64,000 nt of DNA, from assembly GCF_017352115.1 (NCBI RefSeq), contig NZ_CP071448.1, positions 1,945,001-2,009,000 on the forward strand, read 5' to 3'. A program made the translations under genes and the position numbers. This DNA comes from Flavobacterium endoglycinae (GTDB lineage: Bacteria > Bacteroidota > Bacteroidia > Flavobacteriales > Flavobacteriaceae). Positions 58,294 to 64,000 of the stretch are shown one piece after another (the stretch's first letter is position 1; every line of letters begins with the position of its first letter). The notes below the pieces were generated by a model that saw only the letters and a list, made by a program, of their open reading frames with translations, made no database searches and was not told the DNA's origin.

Positions 58294-58325
58294 TTTGATT
58301 TTTCTGTTTTTTTAATCTAATTTTG
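58294..58325 (+). promoter_or_regulatory. rpsO promoter
   Basis: TTTG (58294-58297), exactly 20 bases, then TAATTTTG (58318-58325), both perfect. The transcript would start about 50 bases before rpsO. Confidence 0.8.
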
Positions 58326-58381
58326 CACCCGTCTTACAAAAGTTGTATTGACATACATAAAAATCATTAAATAATATTGGA

Positions 58382-58648
58382 ATGTATTTAACTAAAGAAA
58401 AGAAAGAAGAAATCTTCGCACAACACGGTGGTGCAACAAACACTGGAAGCGCAGAAGGTCAAATTGCATTGTTCACTTACAGAATTTCTCACTTAACTGA
58501 ACATTTGAAAAAAAATCGTCACGATTACAACACTGAGCGTTCTCTTGTACTATTAGTAGGTAAAAGAAGATCTTTGTTGGACTACTTGAAAAAGAAAGAT
58601 ATCAACAGATATCGTGAGATTATCAAAGTATTGAATATCAGAAAATAA
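58382..58648 (+). CDS. rpsO: 30S ribosomal protein S15
   Basis: This 88-residue protein matches S15 along its whole length: QHGGATNTGSAEGQIALFTYRI, HLKKNRHDYNTERSLVLLVGKRR (in parts) and LDYLKKKDINRYREII. It binds 16S rRNA in the platform. As in many bacteria it is followed by pnp, here after a terminator-like hairpin. Confidence 0.98.
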   Translation: MYLTKEKKEEIFAQHGGATNTGSAEGQIALFTYRISHLTEHLKKNRHDYNTERSLVLLVGKRRSLLDYLKKKDINRYREIIKVLNIRK

Positions 58649-58659
58649 TCAATATAGAA

Positions 58660-58686
58660 AAGAGGTGCGAGAGTGCCTCTTTTTGT
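58660..58686 (+). terminator. Terminator between rpsO and pnp
   Basis: AAGAGGTGC and GTGCCTCTTTTTG pair around GAGA. The centre is imperfect, so it may end only part of the rpsO transcripts. Confidence 0.65.
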
Positions 58687-58745
58687 TTTTACATTACAGC
58701 TATTTATAATAAGCATATTACAAGAAAAAAAGTTTGGTTTTTCAT

Positions 58746-58802
58746 TGGGTTTTAGATAACAACAACTACACACAACAACAACTACAACACAACTAAAACC
58801 CA
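58746..58802 (+). promoter_or_regulatory. Long-range hairpin in the pnp leader with an A/C-only loop
   Basis: TGGGTTTTAG (58746-58755) and CTAAAACCCA (58793-58802) form a perfect 10-base stem, extended by two more pairs after a mismatch. The 37-base loop consists almost only of A and C with few T (AACAACAACTACACAC type) and no G. The stem ends 24 bases before the pnp ATG. In E. coli a pnp leader stem is cut by RNase III and controlled by PNPase; the same idea here is inference. Confidence 0.7.
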
Positions 58803-58826
58803 TTGTATAATCAAAAAGGAAAAATT

Positions 58827-60971
58827 ATGATTCCACAAGTTTCACAAGAAATTATCGATTTGGGAGATGGAAGAAGCATCTCAATCGAAACTGGTAAATT
58901 AGCAAAACAAGCCGATGGTTCAGTTGTTGTACGTTTAGGAAACTGTATGCTTTTAGCAACAGCAGTTTCTGCAAGAACCTCTAACCCAGGTGTTGACTTT
59001 TTACCATTAACGGTAGATTACCGTGAAAAATTCGCTGCAGCGGGACGTTTCCCTGGAGGATTTTTCAAAAGAGAAGCAAGACCAAGCGACAGCGAAGTAT
59101 TAACAATGAGATTAGTTGACCGTGTGTTACGCCCACTTTTCCCAGACGATTACCACGCAGAAACTCAGGTTATGATTCAATTAATGTCTCATGACGATGA
59201 AGTTATGCCAGATGCATTAGCTGGTTTGGCTGCATCTGCTGCATTAGCTGTTTCAGATATTCCATTTTACAACTTAATTTCTGAAGTACGCGTTGCTCGT
59301 ATCGACGGAAAATTAGTAATCAACCCAAGCAGAACTGAATTAGAAAAATCTGACATCGATATGATGATTGGAGCTTCTATGGATTCTGTAGCTATGGTTG
59401 AAGGCGAGATGAAAGAGATCTCAGAAGCTGAAATGGTTGAAGCAATTAAATTTGCTCACGAAGCTATTAAAGTTCAAATTGTTGCTCAACAAAAATTAAG
59501 AGCAAAATTAAGCTCTCAAGAATACAGAACTTACGAAGGTGAAGTTGAAGACGAAGCTGTTTACGCTAAAGTAAAAGCTGCTGCTTACGATAAATGTTAC
59601 GCAATTGCTCAAGAAGCTTCTGGAAAAGCAGAAAGAGGAGAAAAATTTGCGGCTGTAAAAGAAGAAGCAAAAGCTTTATTTACAGAAGAAGAATATGCTG
59701 AAAATGCAGAACTTGCAGGTTTGGTTGGAAAATACTTCTACAAAACAAACAAAGAAGCAGTTCGTAACGTAATTCTAGAAAAAGGAATTCGTCTTGATGG
59801 TAGAAAAACTACGGAAATTAGACCAATTTGGTGTGAAACTGATTATTTACCATCTGTTCACGGATCTTCTTTATTTACACGTGGAGAAACTCAAGCCTTG
59901 GCTACAGTAACTTTAGGAACTTCTAAAGAAGCTAACCAAATCGATTCTCCATCAGAACAAGGCGAAGAAAAATTCTACTTACACTATAACTTCCCTCCTT
60001 TCTCTACTGGTGAAGCAAAACCATTAAGAGGAACTTCAAGAAGAGAAGTTGGTCACGGTAACTTAGCTCAAAGAGCTTTAAAAAATATGATTCCTGCAGA
60101 TTGTCCTTATACAATTCGTGTTGTTTCTGAGGTTTTAGAATCTAACGGTTCTTCTTCTATGGCAACTGTTTGTGCTGGAACAATGGCTCTTATGGATGCT
60201 GGAGTTCAAATGACAAAACCAGTTTCTGGTATTGCTATGGGATTAATTACTGACGGTGAGAAATTTGCTGTATTGTCTGATATTTTAGGAGATGAAGATC
60301 ACTTAGGAGATATGGACTTTAAAGTTACTGGAACTGCCGACGGTATCACAGCTTGTCAAATGGATATCAAAATCGAAGGATTACGTTATGACATTATGGA
60401 ACAAGCTTTAGCGCAAGCTCGTGACGGACGTTTACACATTTTAGGAAAATTAACTGAAACAATTGCTGCTCCAAGAGCAGATGTTAAAGCTCACGCACCT
60501 AAAATTATCACTAGAACTATTCCTGGAAACTTTATTGGAGCATTAATTGGACCTGGAGGAAAAGTAATTCAAGAATTACAAAAAGCGACAGGAACTACTA
60601 TCGTAATCAACGAAGTTGACGAGCAAGGAGTTGTTGAAATTTTAGGAACTGATCCAGAAGGAATCAAAACGGTATTGGCTAAAATTGACGCTTTAACTTT
60701 CAAACCACAAGTTGGCGAAGCTTACGAGGTGAAAGTAATCAAAATGCTTGATTTTGGAGCTGTTGTAGAATACACTGCTGCACCAGGAAATGAAGTATTG
60801 CTTCACGTATCTGAATTAGCTTGGGAGCGTACTGAAAACGTTGCTGATGTAGTTAAAATGGGAGATGTTTTCCAAGTAAAATACTTAGGAATTGACCCTA
60901 AAACTAAAAAAGAAAAAGTGTCTAAAAAAGCACTTGTTCCAAGACCTCCACGTGAGGAGAAAAAAGAGTAA
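58827..60971 (+). CDS. pnp: Polynucleotide phosphorylase
   Basis: This 714-residue enzyme degrades RNA 3' to 5' with phosphate. There are two RNase PH domains (about 10-140 and 310-540, the second with the [20 protein letters not shown] [17 protein letters not shown]), an all-helical linker, a KH domain ([19 protein letters not shown], in parts) and an S1 domain ([23 protein letters not shown], in parts). The start was placed at ATG 58827, where an A/G-rich stretch AAAAAGGAAAAATT precedes it; a TTG at 58803 would add 8 residues and falls on the leader hairpin. Confidence 0.97.
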   Translation: MIPQVSQEIIDLGDGRSISIETGKLAKQADGSVVVRLGNCMLLATAVSARTSNPGVDFLPLTVDYREKFAAAGRFPGGFFKREARPSDSEVLTMRLVDRVLRPLFPDDYHAETQVMIQLMSHDDEVMPDALAGLAASAALAVSDIPFYNLISEVRVARIDGKLVINPSRTELEKSDIDMMIGASMDSVAMVEGEMKEISEAEMVEAIKFAHEAIKVQIVAQQKLRAKLSSQEYRTYEGEVEDEAVYAKVKAAAYDKCYAIAQEASGKAERGEKFAAVKEEAKALFTEEEYAENAELAGLVGKYFYKTNKEAVRNVILEKGIRLDGRKTTEIRPIWCETDYLPSVHGSSLFTRGETQALATVTLGTSKEANQIDSPSEQGEEKFYLHYNFPPFSTGEAKPLRGTSRREVGHGNLAQRALKNMIPADCPYTIRVVSEVLESNGSSSMATVCAGTMALMDAGVQMTKPVSGIAMGLITDGEKFAVLSDILGDEDHLGDMDFKVTGTADGITACQMDIKIEGLRYDIMEQALAQARDGRLHILGKLTETIAAPRADVKAHAPKIITRTIPGNFIGALIGPGGKVIQELQKATGTTIVINEVDEQGVVEILGTDPEGIKTVLAKIDALTFKPQVGEAYEVKVIKMLDFGAVVEYTAAPGNEVLLHVSELAWERTENVADVVKMGDVFQVKYLGIDPKTKKEKVSKKALVPRPPREEKKE

Positions 60972-61004
60972 TCAGATCTTAGTTTACTAAAGGTTTATTC
61001 ATAG

Positions 61005-61039
61005 AAAACCCCAATTCATGTATTTGAATTGGGGTTTTT
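61005..61039. terminator. Bidirectional terminator between pnp and the desaturase gene
   Basis: AAAACCCCAATTCA and TGAATTGGGGTTTTT form a 14-base stem with a short loop and A and T flanks. Confidence 0.92.
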
Positions 61040-61053
61040 AAGTTTTGGAATTT

Positions 61054-62139
61054 CTAATCAGGTTTTCCCATTTTATACAAATGTTTGAAATGAGAATACA
61101 TCATTTCAAATAATGTTTTATGATGATAGGGCTGTTTATATTCTCTTGTCGTTTCTTCAATTATGGCATTTATTTCACTGTAATTGGTGTGGCAGATATT
61201 TGGAAATAAATGATGTGCTGCATGGCAATTTGATCCTCCACTTAAAAATCTTGCCCACCCTTTATCTGCGTCCCAATCACAGCTGGTATAAAGCTGATGA
61301 ACTGCCCAAGTGTGCTCCAGAAATTCTCCTTCAGGCTGAGGATAATCGGCTTCATCAAAAAAATGGGTACCAACGAGCATTATAATAAATATCATAGAAG
61401 TAAAAGCACTTGCAGAAAGATACGTCAGCGTAACAAAATTCCATGAAAAATGAGTATACAGTATTGGAAAAATTAAAACCAATGAAAAGTAGAATACTTT
61501 ATACAATATAAATCTCAAATACAATTCAAACTTAGGAACTCCCCTTTTCATCCAATCATATTCATTTGAAAATAAATAGACCCAGTCACTCATAAAAACA
61601 GAATGTAACAGCGTAAACATATAAACAAAAGGCGCATAATAAACCTGATATTTATGTTTTGGTTTCCACGGATGCGTAGGACTCAATCTTAAAAAAGGAT
61701 TTTTATCGATGTCGATGTCACTTCCTTCTACATTTGCATATAAATGATGAGAACGAATATGTCTTAATCCCCAAAGCATTGGATCTATTCCAACAGTAAG
61801 AAAACTATAAAAATGAAGTACCGAGTTTGCTTTCTTATTCTTGAATGCTGTATTATGAGACGCATCGTGTCCGAAACTAAAACCAATTAACAATCCAGAT
61901 AACTGAAAAACAACATACAGCAACCAAAAGGTCATTTTACTTATGGAATCTGAAAAAAGAAAACCATAGCATGTATAACACACAATTGTCCAAAACACTC
62001 CTTTAAACCAAAATCTGGCATCTCCGTAAGAAGTATTTTTATCTTTAAATTTTTCATAGACTTTTTCTTTTAAAGCAGAGAAAAATATTTTTTCTTCTTC
62101 TGATTTATTAAAATATTTAGCTTTCATAATAACATACAT
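61054..62139 (-). CDS. Membrane fatty acid desaturase
   Basis: This 361-residue protein has several spans and three histidine boxes: His91-Asp-Ala-Ser-His95, His127-Ile-Arg-Ser-His131-His132, and His306-Ala-Ala-His309-His310. The final QLYTSCDW ... HLFPNICH arrangement is like front-end or acyl-lipid (delta-5/6 type) desaturases, and there is no cytochrome b5 domain. It introduces a double bond into membrane lipid acyl chains, with ferredoxin or similar as electron donor. An ATG at 62127 (MKAKYF) is an alternative start. It is divergent from a regulator gene and probably controlled by it. Confidence 0.9.
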   Translation of the reverse strand: MYVIMKAKYFNKSEEEKIFFSALKEKVYEKFKDKNTSYGDARFWFKGVFWTIVCYTCYGFLFSDSISKMTFWLLYVVFQLSGLLIGFSFGHDASHNTAFKNKKANSVLHFYSFLTVGIDPMLWGLRHIRSHHLYANVEGSDIDIDKNPFLRLSPTHPWKPKHKYQVYYAPFVYMFTLLHSVFMSDWVYLFSNEYDWMKRGVPKFELYLRFILYKVFYFSLVLIFPILYTHFSWNFVTLTYLSASAFTSMIFIIMLVGTHFFDEADYPQPEGEFLEHTWAVHQLYTSCDWDADKGWARFLSGGSNCHAAHHLFPNICHTNYSEINAIIEETTREYKQPYHHKTLFEMMYSHFKHLYKMGKPD

Positions 62140-62166
62140 TTTATATTACGAAGCAAACGTATTGTG

Positions 62167-62227
62167 TTTATCGCATTCAAATTTGCGCAAACCAATAAAA
62201 CATTTTTATATATTTGTGATTATCGCA
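62167..62227. promoter_or_regulatory. Candidate operator/promoter between desaturase and regulator genes
   Basis: TTATCGCA occurs twice in the same orientation (62168-62175 and 62220-62227), and a perfect 10-base palindrome TTTGCGCAAA (62182-62191) lies between. On the plus strand TTTG (62182) and TATATTTG (62209-62216) form a promoter whose start would be near 62222. The repeats flank it, as expected for a site where the regulator could act on both genes. Confidence 0.45.
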
Positions 62228-62232
62228 AAATC

Positions 62233-63195
62233 ATGAATCATCAAGAAACTTTTTTAAAAGCTATTAGAAGCAAAATTTCTAAGTCAAATTCATTAATCGA
62301 TGAAATAGCCACTATTTTGGAAATAAGCTATGATGCGTCACACAGACGAATATCTCAAAAGAGCAAATTTTCAATTGATGAAACCATCAAGCTCGCTAGT
62401 CACTTTAATATTTCGCTGGACAATATATTTTCTAAAAAAGAGAAGGTTATTATTGAAAAAACCATTGAAATTACATCCATGAAGGATATGCTTGAATATT
62501 TCAGATCGTCTGCAATCCAAATCGAAGCGTTAACAAAAAATCCAAGTACTACATTGTTTTATTCGGCTAAGGACATTCCTTTGTTTTATTTTATGGATGG
62601 AACAATTCTATCAAAATTCAAAGCCTTTGTATGGATTAATCTTTTGAACAACAATCAAAAAAAAATTTCTTTTGAAAAATTTATAATCGAAGAATCTTTT
62701 TCTGATTCCATGCAAAAACTAAAAAAGATTTACGAAAATACTATAGTAAATGAAATTTGGAACGATACAACCATAAACAGCAGTCTGCAGCAAATACTAT
62801 ATTTTTATGAAGCTGGTCTTTTGAATTTAAAAAGTGCCAACGCACTTTGCAAAGATTTAAAACGAATCATTAATTTGATACAGGAAAAATGTAATAATCC
62901 AGAGAATAACTTTTCTGTTTATTACAACGAACTGATTTTACTCAACAATAACATGCTTATTGAAACGGATGAAAAATTAACTATGTTTGTTCCTTACACA
63001 CTTTTAGGTTATTTTATTACCGATAATGAGGATGGCTGCAAAAATGTCCATCAGTTTTTTAAACAACAGATTCAGAACTCAATACCCTTAAAACAATCTG
63101 GAATTAAAGAACAAAACCTCTTTTTCAACCGAGCAATCCGAAAAATTGACTATTACTTGGATAAGATAAATTCTCAGGTAGATTTACATTTTTAA
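62233..63195 (+). CDS. Predicted helix-turn-helix regulator divergent from the desaturase gene
   Basis: This 320-residue protein is read from ATG 62233; a GTG at 62164 is in frame but lies upstream of the promoter box. Residues about 10-70 (IRSKISKSNSLIDEIATILE, DASHRRISQKSKFSIDETIKLASHF in parts) look like an HTH of the lambda-repressor/XRE kind. The remaining 250 residues are mainly helical with no recognised domain (MKDMLEYFRSSAIQIEALTKNPS, LSKFKAFVWINLL). Proteins of this layout are common in Bacteroidota. A role in sensing membrane or fatty acid state is inferred only from its divergent neighbour. Confidence 0.75.
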   Translation: MNHQETFLKAIRSKISKSNSLIDEIATILEISYDASHRRISQKSKFSIDETIKLASHFNISLDNIFSKKEKVIIEKTIEITSMKDMLEYFRSSAIQIEALTKNPSTTLFYSAKDIPLFYFMDGTILSKFKAFVWINLLNNNQKKISFEKFIIEESFSDSMQKLKKIYENTIVNEIWNDTTINSSLQQILYFYEAGLLNLKSANALCKDLKRIINLIQEKCNNPENNFSVYYNELILLNNNMLIETDEKLTMFVPYTLLGYFITDNEDGCKNVHQFFKQQIQNSIPLKQSGIKEQNLFFNRAIRKIDYYLDKINSQVDLHF

Positions 63196-63382
63196 ATGTT
63201 AACTTCCAAATCTTCGAACTATGTTTTATTTTTTTTAATATTTAGGACAATCTTACAATTATTTATTCTTTCGTGAAGAAAATGTAAAAAATTAAAAAAA
63301 ACACGTGAAAACTTACATTTTATTAAAGAAAAAAAATACCTTTAACCACCAAAAATAAATTATTAACCCTAAAAACCTTATT

Positions 63383-63778
63383 ATGGATTTTAATATCATC
63401 CAAATTACCAAAATCAATAGTGAAGATTTTTCGTTTATCGATAAAACAAACCTTACTTTTCCAATAGCTCCTTTAGCTTCAGCATTTATTTATCAGAACA
63501 ATGGAGTTGACACATTAAAGATTTGCGCTACTTTATATATTAACTCAAAAGATTCTCAAAGCCCTCTTGTTGGCACAATTACAGAACACGTTGATACTGT
63601 AGAAATTTATTTTGACTATGACTGGGATGAGAGCACACCAGAAACATACGACGTTTGGTATGTTGAAGTAGATTACAGTTCAGACACAATTGCAAATGTT
63701 TCAAGAGTTATTTCTTATTTGAGAGACATTGATCCAGAAACTTCAAGAGGTACAGAAACAACGGTTAAATATCCATGA
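63383..63778 (+). CDS. Small acidic protein of unknown function
   Basis: This 131-residue protein has no signal peptide. The sequence is beta-rich and acidic (IEIYFDYDWDESTPETYDVWYVEVDY-like centre, in parts), with few basic residues. No family was recognised. It stands alone between a 187-base A/T-rich gap and a hairpin. The ATG at 63383 is preceded by A/T sequence and no classical Shine-Dalgarno site. Ordinary codon use supports it as a real gene. Confidence 0.65.
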   Translation: MDFNIIQITKINSEDFSFIDKTNLTFPIAPLASAFIYQNNGVDTLKICATLYINSKDSQSPLVGTITEHVDTVEIYFDYDWDESTPETYDVWYVEVDYSSDTIANVSRVISYLRDIDPETSRGTETTVKYP

Positions 63779-63804
63779 TAAATTGTATTTGTATAGTATA
63801 AAAA

Positions 63805-63860
63805 GAGCATCGATAAAAATTTCTTGTTAGGGATTTTTGCCGATGCTTCCTTTACTTTTA
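63805..63860 (+). terminator. Terminator-like hairpin after the small acidic protein
   Basis: GCATCG (63807-63812) and CGATGC (63841-63846) pair, with an inner AAAAAT/ATTTTT pairing. The tail TTCCTTTACTTTT is T-rich but interrupted. Confidence 0.55.
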
Positions 63861-63873
63861 TAAAACAAATATT

Positions 63874-64000
63874 ATGTTTAGAACAAAACTAATTCTAAGT
63901 CTATTACTTTTATTTTTAAGCTTTTCCGTTTCTTCACAAGAGAAATACAACAATGATTTATTAAATTCAGAACTTAATAAAAAAATGTTGAAGTTTAAAG
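63874..64000 (+). CDS. N-terminus of an exported protein, cut by the window end
   Basis: The first 42 codons are visible. MFRTKLILSLLLLFLSFSVS is a classic signal peptide with cleavage near VSSQ, followed by EKYNNDLLNSELNKKMLKF, which looks helical. The rest lies beyond position 64000, so the product cannot be named. Confidence 0.7.
   Translation, partial: MFRTKLILSLLLLFLSFSVSSQEKYNNDLLNSELNKKMLKFK

Noticed and set aside
58803..58826. TTG-start extension of pnp
   Set aside because: It would begin right at the leader hairpin and add residues not found in the family; ATG 58827 has an A/G-rich upstream stretch.
62164..62232. GTG-start extension of the desaturase-linked regulator
   Set aside because: The -7 promoter box lies within the extension, so these codons would not be transcribed.

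Overview
The window is chromosomal DNA of a low-GC flavobacterium, most likely the genus Flavobacterium (Bacteroidota). The evidence is the promoter style (TTTG or TTG, about 20 bases, then TAnnTTTG), poor Shine-Dalgarno sites, and lineage-typical genes: PorT of the type IX secretion system, a lipobox-bearing TamA homologue (TamL), exosortase XrtF, a GLPGLI protein, DUF5686, TonB receptors, MenG and an AccD without a zinc ribbon. No rRNA, tRNA, CRISPR array, prophage or insertion sequence was seen.

Positions 1-10100 form a sulfur amino acid region: the start of an aspartate kinase gene, metX, a homoserine dehydrogenase, metY, a large TonB-dependent receptor, and metK on the opposite strand. 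metX carries a SAM-I riboswitch. Three places on the minus strand (1706-2014, 5032-5261, 8337-8510) share one layout: a promoter (TTTG or TTG, exactly 20 bases, nACATTT[G/A]), a 21-33 codon ORF rich in Met and Cys codons, an antiterminator segment at the end of that ORF, and an intrinsic terminator. This looks like classical ribosome-mediated attenuation sensing charged Met-tRNA and/or Cys-tRNA, used in parallel for biosynthesis genes and an outer-membrane receptor. It is the best candidate for an undescribed system here. The metK leader is also structured and holds a 19-codon ORF.

Positions 10100-29500 hold envelope and housekeeping genes: two tandem paralogues of unknown function, an outer-membrane barrel protein with a GLPGLI partner, a deoxynucleoside kinase, a surface protein with head-like repeats, a membrane pyrophosphatase with a Cys-rich tail beside a soluble pyrophosphatase, an AlkA-type glycosylase, a DUF5686 protein and PDH E1 beta.

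Positions 30000-46400 hold etfBA, a bifunctional-nuclease-type protein, thyA and folA (dTMP/folate cycle), menG-porT, an rRNA/tRNA methyltransferase-like gene divergent from tamL, fba-accD, an XRE regulator, a MacB/FtsX-type permease and purH.

Positions 46400-64000 start with the rod-shape operon mreBCD-mrdA-rodA. Then come a DedA protein, a probable copper-linked operon (HYC_CC_PP protein, TonB receptor, HMA-domain protein), the XrtF pair, a GAF/fRMsr protein, rpsO-pnp with a striking hairpin in the pnp leader, and a fatty acid desaturase divergent from a regulator with a candidate operator. The window ends inside an exported protein gene. Short palindromic or A/T-rich repeats sit in many intergenic gaps. 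Family assignments come from reading motifs by eye; no database search was possible.
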